From: JBCCOW01 sp039025855
GTDB taxonomy: Bacteria > Planctomycetota > Phycisphaerae > Phycisphaerales > Phycisphaeraceae
Length of the DNA: 64,000 nucleotides
Assembly: GCA_039025855.1 (NCBI GenBank)
Contig: JBCCNL010000014.1
Span: forward strand, 8,983 to 72,982
Direction of reading: 5' to 3'
In this document: positions 35,118 to 44,096 of the stretch, one piece after another
Layout: each line of letters opens with the position of its first letter
Numbering within the stretch: the stretch's first letter is position 1
Translations under genes and position numbers: made by a program
The notes under the pieces: model-generated
The model's database searches: none
Told to the model about the DNA's origin: nothing
What the model saw: the letters and a program-made list of their open reading frames with translations, nothing else

Positions 35118-35579
35118 TTAGGCTGAGGGGTGGAATCGGCCGAGGAGTTCGATCTGGACCTGATCGATGGTGAAGCCGAGGCGGTCTTCGAGCTCGGCGA
35201 GGCGGGCGTCGGGGAGCATATCGAGGAGCTGGCGGGACAGGTCTTCGGGGATGTCGGCGACACGGCCGGTCTCGGCACAGCGGACGTGGAGGTGGTGGTG
35301 GCAGTCGGCGTCGTAGCGGGCGGAGCCGTTGGGGTTGTTGGAGGGGAGCTTGTGGACGAGGCCGGCGTCGGTGAAGGCTTCGAGGGTGTTGTAGACGGTG
35401 GCGAGGCTGATGCCGGGGAGGCTGGTCTGGACGGCGTGGTGGAGGTCGTCGGCGGTGGGGTGCTGGTCGGTGGCGGCGAGTGCGGTGTAGACAGCCCGTC
35501 GCTGCTTGGTGGCGCGGAGGTTGGCGTTGGACAGGAGGCTGTCGAGGGCTTCGCGGGAGAGGGGTGATGGGGCAGGCAT
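35118..35579 (-). CDS. Fur/PerR-family metal-dependent repressor
   Basis: The 153-residue protein has the Fur winged helix (RATKQRRAVYTALAATDQHPTADDLHHAVQTSLPGISLATVYNTLEAF). It also has the metal-binding stretch ARYDADCHHHLHVRCAETG. The paired C-terminal CxxC motifs that hold structural zinc in PerR and Zur are absent, as in some Fur and Irr-like members. Which metal or peroxide signal it senses is not predictable. A palindrome at 35614-35634 upstream is a likely autoregulatory operator, shared with purM. Confidence 0.88.
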   Translation of the reverse strand: MPAPSPLSREALDSLLSNANLRATKQRRAVYTALAATDQHPTADDLHHAVQTSLPGISLATVYNTLEAFTDAGLVHKLPSNNPNGSARYDADCHHHLHVRCAETGRVADIPEDLSRQLLDMLPDARLAELEDRLGFTIDQVQIELLGRFHPSA

Positions 35580-35613
35580 GAGACGACCAATTTTGTCCGG
35601 TTCGAAAGGGGTG

Positions 35614-35634
35614 GAATGAGAGCTGTTCTCATTC
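35614..35634. promoter_or_regulatory. candidate Fur-family operator
   Basis: GAATGAGA (35614-35621) and TCTCATTC (35627-35634) form an inverted repeat with a 5-bp spacer, 35 bp upstream of the regulator start. The spacing and AATGAGA core resemble Fur/PerR boxes. Confidence 0.6.
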
Positions 35635-35719
35635 GAGACCTTTGAAGTATAGGCTCCAGATGGGAAAAGTCACGGCAAGTTGGCAAACGCCGAGGGCGGC
35701 TTGTTTTACACTCCGGCGT

Positions 35720-36844
35720 ATGGCCACGGGAAAACAGCCGAACGACGCGGGAACTGGAACAGGCGGTGCGGGTGGGGCGGGGGATGGGCTGACGTATGCG
35801 GGGTCGGGGGTGGACATCGAGGCGGGGGATGCGGTGGTGGGTCGGATCAAGGGTCACATGCGGCGGACGTATGGGCCGAGGGTGCTGGGACGGCACGGGG
35901 CGTTCGCGGGGATGCTTCGGCTGGACTACAACGAGGCGCTGTTTTCGCACAACTACCGGGAGCCGGTGCTGGTGGCGTGCACGGACGGGGTGGGGACGAA
36001 GGTGTTGTTGGCGGTGGAGACGGGGATGATTGATGGGATCGGGCGGGACTGCGTGGCGATGAACGTGAACGACCTGATTGTTCAGGGGGCGGAGCCGGTG
36101 CTGTTCCTGGATTATGTGGGGGTGCATAAGGTGGAGCCGGCGGTGATCGAGCGGATCGTGAAGGGGGTGGCGGCGGGGTGCGAGCTGGCGGGGTGTGCGC
36201 TGCTGGGGGGGGAGACGGCCGAGATGGCGGACGTGTATGACGACGGGGAGTTTGATCTGGCGGGGTTTTCGGTGGGGGTGGTGGAGCTGAGTCGGGCGGT
36301 GGAGAACGACCGGGCGGAGCCGGGCGATGTGGTGATCGGGCTGGGTTCGTCGGGGGTGCACAGCAATGGGTACAGTCTGGTGCGAGCGGTGATTAAGAAG
36401 GCGCGGCTGAAGCTGGACAGGGTGTATCCGGAATTGGATGGAGAGAAGACGCTTGGCGAGGTGTTGCTGGAGCCGACGCGGATTTACGCCCGGCCGATCG
36501 TGTCGCTGCTGCGGGGGTACAAGCGGAAGCGGCCGATCGCGGGGATGGCGCATATCACGGGGGGCGGGCTGCCGGGGAACGTGAACCGGGCGCTGCCTGG
36601 GGATGTCGATGCGGTGATCGAGACGAAGGCGTGGGCCGTGCCGGCGGTGTTCGGGTTCCTGCAGAAGAAGGGGAAGATCGCGGACGACGAGATGTGGAAG
36701 GTGTTCAACATGGGCATCGGGTACACGCTGATCGTTCGGCCGCACTTCGCGGAGGCGGTGATGGCGAAGCTGCGTCGGAAGGGGGAGACCGTCTATCGGA
36801 TCGGGAAGATCGTGAAGGGCAGGGGGCAGGTGCGGTTGAAGTAG
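35720..36844 (+). CDS. purM: phosphoribosylformylglycinamidine cyclo-ligase
   Basis: From the ATG at 35720 the product has 374 residues and matches PurM (AIR synthase), the ATP-dependent cyclo-ligase of step five in purine synthesis. Landmarks are TYAGSGVDIEAGD, CTDGVGTKVLLA, NVNDLIVQGAEPVLFLDY, GGETAEM, GLGSSGVHSNGYSLVR, TRIYARPI and AHITGGGLPGNV. The frame is open from 35642, but the upstream part overlaps the promoter region. It is divergent from the Fur-family gene and may share its operator. Confidence 0.93.
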   Translation: MATGKQPNDAGTGTGGAGGAGDGLTYAGSGVDIEAGDAVVGRIKGHMRRTYGPRVLGRHGAFAGMLRLDYNEALFSHNYREPVLVACTDGVGTKVLLAVETGMIDGIGRDCVAMNVNDLIVQGAEPVLFLDYVGVHKVEPAVIERIVKGVAAGCELAGCALLGGETAEMADVYDDGEFDLAGFSVGVVELSRAVENDRAEPGDVVIGLGSSGVHSNGYSLVRAVIKKARLKLDRVYPELDGEKTLGEVLLEPTRIYARPIVSLLRGYKRKRPIAGMAHITGGGLPGNVNRALPGDVDAVIETKAWAVPAVFGFLQKKGKIADDEMWKVFNMGIGYTLIVRPHFAEAVMAKLRRKGETVYRIGKIVKGRGQVRLK

Positions 36845-37110
36845 TTGCTGGCTGCCAGAGCCTGGAGCCCAGGAATCGAGCACCGCGGGTGTGGGGTGTT
36901 GCGGTTGGGCAACATCCGATAGGACCCGGCGTGGCGTGGTTGGCGGGGGCGGGATTATCGGTCATGTGTAAGGTAATGCGGTTTCTGGGCTTGTGGAAAA
37001 TTACTGGGCGGGTTTGGTGTGGGGCTCGGCGGGGGTGGAGGGGGGTGGTACGTTTGGGGCAGACAAGCCAAGCGAGCTGAGGATCAGCCGCCGAGAAAGG
37101 AATTCACACG

Positions 37111-37437
37111 ATGGACGACCAGACCTTCCAGACCAAGCTCGCCGCCCTGATGAGCGAGATCTCGACGCTGCCGCCGACCGAGCGGGCGAAGCTGCAGAAG
37201 CTCGCGGATGCGACGAAGGACCGCCGGGACAAGGTCAAGCAGTCGATCGGCGAGCTGCAGGAATCGCTGGACTACCTCCGGCTGTCCATCAAGTACCTGG
37301 TATTTGACCTCGAGGCGACGCGGCGGGAGAACCAGTACCTGCGTGACATGATTCAGGAACAGCAGGCCGAGGAGACCGGCGACGCCGACCTGGGCCTGGA
37401 CCATGACGACACGGACGACGACGGCCACGCCGTCTGA
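37111..37437 (+). CDS. small coiled-coil protein
   Basis: The 108-residue protein is almost wholly helical (LPPTERAKLQKLADATKDRRDKVKQSIGELQESLDYLRLSIKYL) with an acidic Asp-rich tail, and is preceded by AAAGGA. Similar short proteins recur in planctomycetes and are annotated as hypothetical; I do not know a function. A strong terminator follows at 37518. Confidence 0.75.
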   Translation: MDDQTFQTKLAALMSEISTLPPTERAKLQKLADATKDRRDKVKQSIGELQESLDYLRLSIKYLVFDLEATRRENQYLRDMIQEQQAEETGDADLGLDHDDTDDDGHAV

Positions 37438-37517
37438 AACACAACTTGATTGAGGCAGGCGGGTGGGGATGAGGGTGGGGAGAGACCCGAGACCAGGACA
37501 TTGAGACCCGATCCAAG

Positions 37518-37549
37518 AAGCCCCGCACGGTGATGCCGTGCGGGGCTTT
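37518..37549. terminator. strong bidirectional terminator
   Basis: AAGCCCCGCACGG (37518-37530) pairs with CCGTGCGGGGCTT (37536-37548) over a 5-nt loop, with short A and T tracts on both sides. It separates the convergent coiled-coil and HtrA genes. Confidence 0.9.
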
Positions 37550-37580
37550 GGATTGGGGGCGATCGGTTGGGTGAGGCGTG

Positions 37581-39113
37581 CTACTCGCGGGGGGCGAGCG
37601 GGGTGTTGGTGGGGTCCAGCAGGGTGAAGGCGTTGAAGTAGCGGTCCATGCCGCGGTCCCAGACGGAGGAGGCGATGCGGACGGGGCCGTCGGCTTCACG
37701 CAGGGCATCGGCCAACTGATCAATCGTGGTGACACGGGTGCGGCCGACGTGGGTGATGATGCGCCCGGGGGTGAGGCCGGCGCGGGCGGCGACGGAGAGC
37801 GGACGGACGGCGCGGATCTCGATGCCGTCGAGTTCGGGCACGCCCATACGGTTGGCCAGCGCGGGGTTGAACTCACGGAGGCGGGCAAGCCCGATGCGGT
37901 CGAGGACTTCCGCGGGGGGCGGGTCGGCGTCGCGGCGCTCGTTCTCGAAGGGGTTGCGGGGCCGGGCGTCGGCGAGCCCGTCGTCGGGCATGCGGCCGAG
38001 GGTCAGGGTGAGGGTGACGACGCGGCCGTCCCGGAAGACCTCGACCTGCACGGCTTCGCCGGGCGTGATCTGGCTGACGGTGTAGCGGAGGTCTTCGGAA
38101 GACTTCACGGGCTTGTCGTTGATGCGCTGGATGATGTCGCCGGGCTGGATGCCGGCGTCCTGAGCGGGGCCATCGGGGATGATGTCCTGGACGAGGACGC
38201 CGCCGGGGCCGTCGTATCCGAAGGTCTTGGCGAGTTGGTCGTTGAGGTCGGCGATGAGGACGCCGAGGTAGCCGCGGTCGACGCGGCCGTTGTCGATGAT
38301 GGAGTCGGCGACGGATCGGATGAGGTCGGCGGGGATGGCGAAGCCGATGCCGATAAACCCGCCGGAGCCGCCGCCGCCGAAGGGGGTGTTGCTGCCGACG
38401 GCGGCGATGGCGGTGTTCATGCCAACGACCCGGCCGAGCACGTCGGTGAGTGGTCCGCCGGAGTTGCCGGGGTTGATGGCGGCGTCGGTCTGGATGAAGC
38501 GTTCGTAGCCGCCGCGCCCGGTGATGCCGAGGCGCCTGGGCTGAGCAGACGAGACGATGCCCTGCGACATCGAGAAGGAGTAGCGGAGGGGCGAGCCGAA
38601 GGCGAAGACGATCTGGCCCTGCTCGACGGGTTCGCGTGCGACGACGGCGGGGTGGACGAGGTCGGTGTCGATCTGGAGGACGGCGATATCGGTCTTGGGG
38701 TCGCCGCCAACGATGCGGGCTTCGTACTCGCTGCCGTCAACGAAGCGGACGGTGATGCCATCGGCGCCCTCGACAACGTGGTTGTTGGTGATGATGTGGC
38801 CACGCTGGTCGTAGACCCAGCCGGAGCCGTTGCCGACGCGCTGTTCGGAGTTGGGCAGGCCGCGGAAGCGGGGGGAGCGCTTGGTGATGTCGATGTGGAC
38901 GACGGAGGGCTCGACGGCCTGGGCGACCTGCTTGAAGCTGTCGGAGAGATTGATGAGCGAGCCGTTGGCTTCGAGGTCGGCGCGGACGCGTTCGACCTGG
39001 CCGGCGGTGTGGGCGTAGGCGAGGCGTTGGACGAGGCTAGGGCCGATCAGCAGGGTGCCGACGACAGTGAGCAGAAGCAGGACGGACGGGCCATACCAGC
39101 GGATTCGAGCCAT
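37581..39113 (-). CDS. HtrA/DegP-type periplasmic serine protease with two PDZ domains
   Basis: The 510-residue protein has an N-terminal membrane anchor or signal (VLLLLTVVGTLLIG) and a trypsin-like domain with His112 (ITNNHVV), Asp142 (KTDIAVLQ) and Ser218 (GNSGGPL). Two PDZ domains follow (about 300-380, GYLGVLIADLNDQLA, and about 420-505). It degrades or refolds damaged envelope proteins. The layout matches DegP/DegQ. Confidence 0.93.
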   Translation of the reverse strand: MARIRWYGPSVLLLLTVVGTLLIGPSLVQRLAYAHTAGQVERVRADLEANGSLINLSDSFKQVAQAVEPSVVHIDITKRSPRFRGLPNSEQRVGNGSGWVYDQRGHIITNNHVVEGADGITVRFVDGSEYEARIVGGDPKTDIAVLQIDTDLVHPAVVAREPVEQGQIVFAFGSPLRYSFSMSQGIVSSAQPRRLGITGRGGYERFIQTDAAINPGNSGGPLTDVLGRVVGMNTAIAAVGSNTPFGGGGSGGFIGIGFAIPADLIRSVADSIIDNGRVDRGYLGVLIADLNDQLAKTFGYDGPGGVLVQDIIPDGPAQDAGIQPGDIIQRINDKPVKSSEDLRYTVSQITPGEAVQVEVFRDGRVVTLTLTLGRMPDDGLADARPRNPFENERRDADPPPAEVLDRIGLARLREFNPALANRMGVPELDGIEIRAVRPLSVAARAGLTPGRIITHVGRTRVTTIDQLADALREADGPVRIASSVWDRGMDRYFNAFTLLDPTNTPLAPRE

Positions 39114-39299
39114 GGATCGCTTCCTTGGGGGTTCAGGAATCGGGTGGATGAGTGACTATATGCCTCCAAGGGCGTATCGGTTCGCGGGTCGTGGTGGGTT
39201 GATTGGACAGTCGGGAAACGGGCGGCGGGAGTGATCGCGCCGGGCTTTGCAGCCTCTTTGGTGTAGACGGGATTCGGGGTTGGGGCGTTACCGCGCTGC

Positions 39300-41084
39300 T
39301 CAGCGGCCGCGGGGTTCGACCTCGAGGCCTTCCCGGCGGAGGAGCGTGCCGGTGGCGCGTTCGCGTTCGGCCAGGGCGATGTTGTAGTTCGCGATAGCTT
39401 CGACCTCGCCGATCTCGATGTCGGCCAGTCGGTCCTGAGCTTGCAGCTTGCGGTCGATGAAGTCAGGGGTCAGGGCAGCCCCGGCGTCCTGTTCGACCTG
39501 GAGCACGCGGAGGGCGTCGGCGGCGGCGCGACGCGACGCCCGCTGAGCCCCGACCAGTTCGTAGCTGGTCATTACATCACGCAGCGCGTCCTTCACCTCG
39601 ACCACCACATCTTGGCTCTGGCGACGATAGTCCTGCACCGCCTGCTGCTGCTCGAAGCGTCGCTGCCGGGTCAGCGCCTCGGCCGACCTGTTGCCCAGCG
39701 GCCGTTCGAACTCGAGCCCGACGAGGTAGTCGATGTAGTTAAGCTCGCTGAGGTCTTCGTACGCCTCGAGCACGTCGTCGTCGGCGAAGTCGATGCCGCT
39801 GAGCTCGGCACCCACCGTGAGATCGAGCAGCGGGAGCTCGGCGTTCTCGGCCACGATGCGGCGCTGCTCGGTGCTTCGGATGCCGGCGAGCGAAGCGAGC
39901 AGCTCGGGCCGGGACTGCAGCGCGGTGGTGACCTCGTCGAGAAGGCTGAAGGTGATCGGGGACTTGCCGGGGTCGGTAGTCGGGACCAGGACGGTCTCAC
40001 CGACGACGGAGAGGTCGGGGCTGTTGATCACGCGCTTGAGCTCGTCGGAGGCCTGGCGGACGAGCGCCCGGGCGATGATGACGTCGGAGCGGCGGAGCTC
40101 GACACGGGCGTTGGCGTCGGTGAGCGACGCGGGCGGGGCGTCGAACCCGAGGCGGGCCTTGACCTTGTCGCGGAGTTCGACGGTGCGGGCGAGCTGGCGT
40201 TGGCGGATCAGCAGGCGCTGCTTGGAGAAGCGGAGGTTCCAGTAGGCCGACTCGGTGGCGAGCAGCACGTCCATCAGCGTTTCGCGGAGGGTCTGGACCT
40301 CGGCCTCGCGGGTGTTCTCGGCAATACGGATCGATGCCTCGTTGGCGGCGTTCCCGAAGTTGCGCAGCAGCGGCTGGGTCACGGTGATGCCGAGGTCGGC
40401 GTCGTAGTAGTCGCTGACAGTGAAGAACGACGGGCTCTGTTCGAGGCGGCGGATCTGGGTATCGATCTGGACCTGCGTGCCGAGCGTGGTGGCTTTGCGG
40501 AGCCCGGTTTGGAGGGTGAGGTTGTCCTGCTGGGTGTCGCCGGAGAGCCCGGTCACCGCACCGGGGGGCTGGGGGGTGTCGAGTCGCTGCCAGTTGGCAT
40601 TGGCGAAGAAGACCCAATCGAACACAGCCTCGGCCTGCGTGACCTGCTCGTCGGCGATCTTGGGCGACAGCCGGGCCACCGAGAGCGTGAGGTTGTTGCG
40701 GGCGGCCATCTGCAGGGCGTCGGGCAGGGCGAGGTCGACCGTGGACGCGGTTTCGCTGCCGGTCAGGTCGAAGCCGAGCTCGGCCTCGTCGGCCTCGTAA
40801 GCCACGGGGCCCGCCATCTCGTCGAGCTCTTCGCGTCGCTCGTCGGTGAGTTCTTCCTCGACTTCGCTGGGCTCGCGGGAGAGTGTGACCTGGGCCTCGG
40901 CTTCGATGGCGGCCAGGGCCTCGCGGTAGTCGTTCAAGACCGCGCGGCGGGCCGCATCGTCGGACATCGGGGTCAGCGGGCTCTTGCAGCCGGGGACGCC
41001 GAGCGTCAGGCCCGCCGAGCCGAGGGTCGCCAGAAGCACGCCGGTGGCCCACCGCCGGTTACCGCCCTGAGTGAGTGATCGCAT
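39300..41084 (-). CDS. TolC-family outer-membrane efflux protein
   Basis: The 594-residue protein has a signal peptide ending near GVPGCKSP, possibly a lipoprotein signal. It continues with long amphipathic helices and the duplicated TolC pattern (PDALQMAARNNLTLSVARLSPKIADEQVTQAEAVFDW, NFGNAANEASIRIAENTREAEVQTLRETLMDVLLATESAYWNLRFSKQRLL). TolC-type trimers form the outer-membrane channel of efflux or type I secretion machines. No inner-membrane pump or adaptor gene lies beside it. Confidence 0.87.
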   Translation of the reverse strand: MRSLTQGGNRRWATGVLLATLGSAGLTLGVPGCKSPLTPMSDDAARRAVLNDYREALAAIEAEAQVTLSREPSEVEEELTDERREELDEMAGPVAYEADEAELGFDLTGSETASTVDLALPDALQMAARNNLTLSVARLSPKIADEQVTQAEAVFDWVFFANANWQRLDTPQPPGAVTGLSGDTQQDNLTLQTGLRKATTLGTQVQIDTQIRRLEQSPSFFTVSDYYDADLGITVTQPLLRNFGNAANEASIRIAENTREAEVQTLRETLMDVLLATESAYWNLRFSKQRLLIRQRQLARTVELRDKVKARLGFDAPPASLTDANARVELRRSDVIIARALVRQASDELKRVINSPDLSVVGETVLVPTTDPGKSPITFSLLDEVTTALQSRPELLASLAGIRSTEQRRIVAENAELPLLDLTVGAELSGIDFADDDVLEAYEDLSELNYIDYLVGLEFERPLGNRSAEALTRQRRFEQQQAVQDYRRQSQDVVVEVKDALRDVMTSYELVGAQRASRRAAADALRVLQVEQDAGAALTPDFIDRKLQAQDRLADIEIGEVEAIANYNIALAERERATGTLLRREGLEVEPRGR

Positions 41085-41096
41085 AGCCGGAATATA

Positions 41097-41132
41097 CCCC
41101 AGCCCGCGCAGCGATGACTGCGTGGGCTGGGG
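41097..41132 (-). terminator. hairpin after the pirin gene
   Basis: CCCCAGCCC and CGCAG (41097-41111) pair with CTGCG and GGGCTGGGG (41118-41132), with one G-T pair and a 6-nt loop. It lies between the pirin stop and the TolC start on the same strand. Confidence 0.65.
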
Positions 41133-41162
41133 GGTGTCAGGGCTTTGTTGTGGCCGTCCGGG

Positions 41163-41879
41163 TCAGGCGAGATCGAAGCCCAGCAGTTGGGCGTCGGACA
41201 CGCCGGTGAGCGTCAGATCGGCGCCACCCTCGATGGTCAGCGCGTCGCCAGCCTGGAGGGTCTGATCGCCGACCGTGACCGAGCCCGTGGCGACGTGGAG
41301 GTAGCCATAACGGTCGGCGTCGACATGGACCTCGACCGAGGCCCCCGCGGCGACATCGGCCACGCGGAACTCGGCGTCCTGGTCGATCGGCAGCGCGCCG
41401 TCGGCATCACGGCCAGAGGCAACGGTCTGCCAGCGGTTGACACGACCCTCGGCGTCGAACGCCTTCTGGTCATACCGGGGCTGCACGCCCCCGGCCCGAG
41501 GCTCGATCCACACCTGGATGAAGTGCACCGGGTCCGTGTCCGACGCGTTGAGCTCGCTGTGGACGATGCCCGTGCCGGCGGTCATCGCCTGGAGCTCACC
41601 GGGGCGGAGTTCCTTGAGGTTGCCGATCGAGTCGCCGTGCTTCAGGGCCCCGTCAAGGACCCAGGTCAGGATCTCCATGTCGCGGTGCGGGTGCTCGCCG
41701 AAGCCGGCCCCGGGGACCACGCGGTCGTCGTTGAGCACGCGGAGGCTGCGGAAGGCCATCCGGTTCGGGTCGTGGTACTGGCCGAACGAGAAGCTGTGCC
41801 GGCTGTCGAGCCAACCGATGTCGGTGTGGCCACGGCTGTCGCCGGGGATGTGGGTCACGGTAGGTGTCTTGGTGGTCAT
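41163..41879 (-). CDS. pirin family protein (YhaK-like)
   Basis: The 238-residue bicupin shows HSFSFGQYHDPNRMAF, GAGFGEHPHRDMEILTWVL, EHPHRD and GTGIVHSELN, giving the metal-binding histidines of the pirin/quercetin-dioxygenase-like family. Members act as dioxygenases or redox-sensitive regulators. It follows the SnoaL-like gene by 60 bp on the same strand. The pair lies downstream of a palindromic operator and a MarR gene, which suggests control by oxidative or aromatic stress. Confidence 0.92.
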   Translation of the reverse strand: MTTKTPTVTHIPGDSRGHTDIGWLDSRHSFSFGQYHDPNRMAFRSLRVLNDDRVVPGAGFGEHPHRDMEILTWVLDGALKHGDSIGNLKELRPGELQAMTAGTGIVHSELNASDTDPVHFIQVWIEPRAGGVQPRYDQKAFDAEGRVNRWQTVASGRDADGALPIDQDAEFRVADVAAGASVEVHVDADRYGYLHVATGSVTVGDQTLQAGDALTIEGGADLTLTGVSDAQLLGFDLA

Positions 41880-41939
41880 GGCTGACTCCTTCCCATCAAG
41901 GGGTTGCGTTGGGTTGCGTTAGTTGAAGTCCTGACACGG

Positions 41940-42311
41940 TCAGGAGCTGGGGTAATAAAAGCGTTCGCGGACGATCTTGCCGTCCTTCCAGTCCTGGACC
42001 GCGACCTGCTCGACGTGGACGTCGTTGCCGTCCTGATCGACCCAGTCCATGGTGTTCTCGTAGGCCGAGAAGTCCTCGCCGACGGCGACCTTGGCGGTGA
42101 AGCCCTTGAAGGCCTTGACGCTGTCAACGAACTGCTGTTCGCGGTCGAGGTTGGCCTGGAGGCCCGCAGTGGTGCCGTAGGCGGGCTCTTCCATGACGAC
42201 GTCGGCGGCGTAGAACTCACGCATGGCGTCCATGATGCGGCCCTGCTGGATGTACTCGATCAGTTCGTGGATGCGGACGGTGGTGGGGTTGGTTGCGGTG
42301 GCTTGGGACAT
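41940..42311 (-). CDS. SnoaL-like / NTF2-fold protein
   Basis: The 123-residue protein has the SnoaL-like polyketide-cyclase pattern (LIEYIQQGRIMDAMREFYAADVVMEEPAYG and DWKDGKIVRERFYY), a cone-shaped alpha+beta barrel. The catalytic role is unknown. It is the first gene of a two-gene unit with the pirin gene and lies 31 bp downstream of the palindrome at 42343-42360. Confidence 0.85.
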   Translation of the reverse strand: MSQATATNPTTVRIHELIEYIQQGRIMDAMREFYAADVVMEEPAYGTTAGLQANLDREQQFVDSVKAFKGFTAKVAVGEDFSAYENTMDWVDQDGNDVHVEQVAVQDWKDGKIVRERFYYPSS

Positions 42312-42342
42312 GGCTTTTCCTTTCGGGGTTAGGGCGTCTAAT

Positions 42343-42360
42343 TAGTCGTTGTAACGACTA
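42343..42360. promoter_or_regulatory. palindromic operator, probably for the adjacent MarR regulator
   Basis: TAGTCGTT-GT-AACGACTA is a perfect 8-2-8 palindrome, located just upstream of the SnoaL-like start. Its size and AT-flanked layout fit MarR-type operators. Confidence 0.65.
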
Positions 42361-42416
42361 TATTCACTGGGACAACACGGTGTCCAGCGGATGTATTCCT
42401 TAGACTCAGCTTTTTT

Positions 42417-42917
42417 TCAGGGCTCTTCCGGGTGCCGGGCCTGGAACAGCAACGCCGAGAGCTGACGCAGCCGTCGCTCGCCCAGGTGCCCGAGCTGTTC
42501 CCGGTGCAGCGCCGTCACCGGGGCTTTGAGCCGACGCAGCAGCCGGGTCCCTTCGGGCAGGATCACCACCCGCACCACCCGCCGGTCCTCCGATGACGCC
42601 ACCCGCTCCACCAGCCCGGCCTTGACCATCCGCGCCACCAGCCGGGTGATGTCCGGGTCCCGCGTCACCAGATCCTTGGCAATGGACTGGCTCGGGATCC
42701 CCGCCTTACCCCGCGCCCCGATGATCCGCAGGGCGTTGTACTGCACCGGGGTCAGCCCGTGCTCGGCAAATAGCAGCCGGAACTGGTCCGCCAGCCGGTC
42801 CGCCGTCCGCAGCAGGCTCAGATACGCCTCCTCCTCCGGCAGCTCGAACGGGTCCTTCTTCCCCAGCTCCTGCTGCAGGTTCTCGGGACGACGTGTCTTG
42901 GAGTTCTCTTCGGCCAC
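42417..42917 (-). CDS. MarR-family transcriptional regulator
   Basis: From GTG 42917 the product has 166 residues. The winged-helix core is LTPVQYNALRIIGARGKAG, then IAKDLVTRDPDITRLVARMVKAGLVERV and the wing SSEDRRVVRVVILPEGTRLL, typical of MarR regulators. An open frame extends far upstream without protein-like sequence, so the start is chosen where the conserved N-terminal helix begins. It lies upstream of the SnoaL/pirin genes on the same strand and probably represses them through the palindrome at 42343. Confidence 0.87.
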   Translation of the reverse strand: MAEENSKTRRPENLQQELGKKDPFELPEEEAYLSLLRTADRLADQFRLLFAEHGLTPVQYNALRIIGARGKAGIPSQSIAKDLVTRDPDITRLVARMVKAGLVERVASSEDRRVVRVVILPEGTRLLRRLKAPVTALHREQLGHLGERRLRQLSALLFQARHPEEP

Positions 42918-43091
42918 ACCGGATGCTACCCCGCCGCCTATTGCCCGGCTCGCCCCGAGGCGGTACCTTTCACGGCTCAGCACGGAGGTCGTCGGCCGCC
43001 ACTTCTCATCGGCGGTGTCTGGAGGGACGTGCAGGACGGACGCCAAACCGTACCCGTCCTCTTCACCCTCTTCCCTTACGGACAACGACCT

Positions 43092-44069
43092 ATGCGCATC
43101 CTCCTCACCACCACCTCCTATCAGGACACCCCCGGCGACCACCACCAGGCACTCGCCGACTCCGGATTCGACGTCGTCCGCGCCCGCGGCCCACTCCCCG
43201 AAACCGACATGCTCGCCCTCATCAAAGAGCACGATGGCTTCGACGGCCTGCTCAACGGCGACGACGAGATCACCGCCGACGTCATCGACGCCGCCCTCGC
43301 CGCACCCACCCCCCTCCGCGTCATCGCCAAGTACGGCATCGGGCTCGACTCCATCGATGTCGACCACGCCACCGCCAAAAAGATCCCCGTCCTCTTCACC
43401 CCCGGCGTCAACCACACCACCGTCGCCGAGCACGCCTTCGGCCTGATGATCGGCCTCGCCAAACACTTCAAGATGCACCTCCGCGAGCTCAACGCCGGCG
43501 GCTGGAAGCGTCAGACCGGCACCGAACTGGCCGGCAAAACCCTCGGCGTCATCGGCATGGGCCGTATCGGCAAAGAGGTCCTCAAGCGCGGCATCGCCTT
43601 TGGCATGAAGCCCATCGCCTTCGACCTCTACTGGGACGAGGCCTTCGCCAGCGAGCACGGCGTCACCCGCTGCGACTCTGCCGAACAGGTCCTCGAAACC
43701 GCCGACGTCACCAGCCTCCACATGAACCTCACCGACGACAACCGCGGCTTCATCAACGCCGACCTGATCAGCCGCATGAAGGACACCGCCCTGCTGATCA
43801 ACACCGCCCGCGGCGGCCTGGTCAACGAGGCCGATATCGCCGCCGCTTGCTCCGCCGACACCCTCGGCGGCTACGGCACCGACGTGGTCAACCAGGAGCC
43901 CGCCCCCGCCGACCACCCCTTCCGAAATATCGACAACATCCTGCTCACCCCGCACATCGGCAGCCGAACCACCGAGTCCGTCGGCCGGCAAGCCATGCGA
44001 GCCACCCTCAACCTTGTTAATTTCCTCAACGGCAACGACGACTTCATCCAAGCCAACAAGTTTGATTGA
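43092..44069 (+). CDS. D-2-hydroxyacid dehydrogenase (phosphoglycerate-dehydrogenase-like)
   Basis: The 325-residue protein has the NAD-binding fingerprint GKTLGVIGMGRIGKEV and the substrate loop KYGIGLDSID. It also has the catalytic Arg region LLINTARGGLVNE, the Glu region VVNQEPA and the His in LLTPHIGS. It lacks the C-terminal ACT domain of many SerA proteins, so the substrate may be phosphoglycerate, glyoxylate or another 2-keto acid. It is divergent from the MarR gene. Confidence 0.9.
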   Translation: MRILLTTTSYQDTPGDHHQALADSGFDVVRARGPLPETDMLALIKEHDGFDGLLNGDDEITADVIDAALAAPTPLRVIAKYGIGLDSIDVDHATAKKIPVLFTPGVNHTTVAEHAFGLMIGLAKHFKMHLRELNAGGWKRQTGTELAGKTLGVIGMGRIGKEVLKRGIAFGMKPIAFDLYWDEAFASEHGVTRCDSAEQVLETADVTSLHMNLTDDNRGFINADLISRMKDTALLINTARGGLVNEADIAAACSADTLGGYGTDVVNQEPAPADHPFRNIDNILLTPHIGSRTTESVGRQAMRATLNLVNFLNGNDDFIQANKFD

Positions 44070-44096
44070 TGATTGCCTGATCGCCGGGAATGAACC

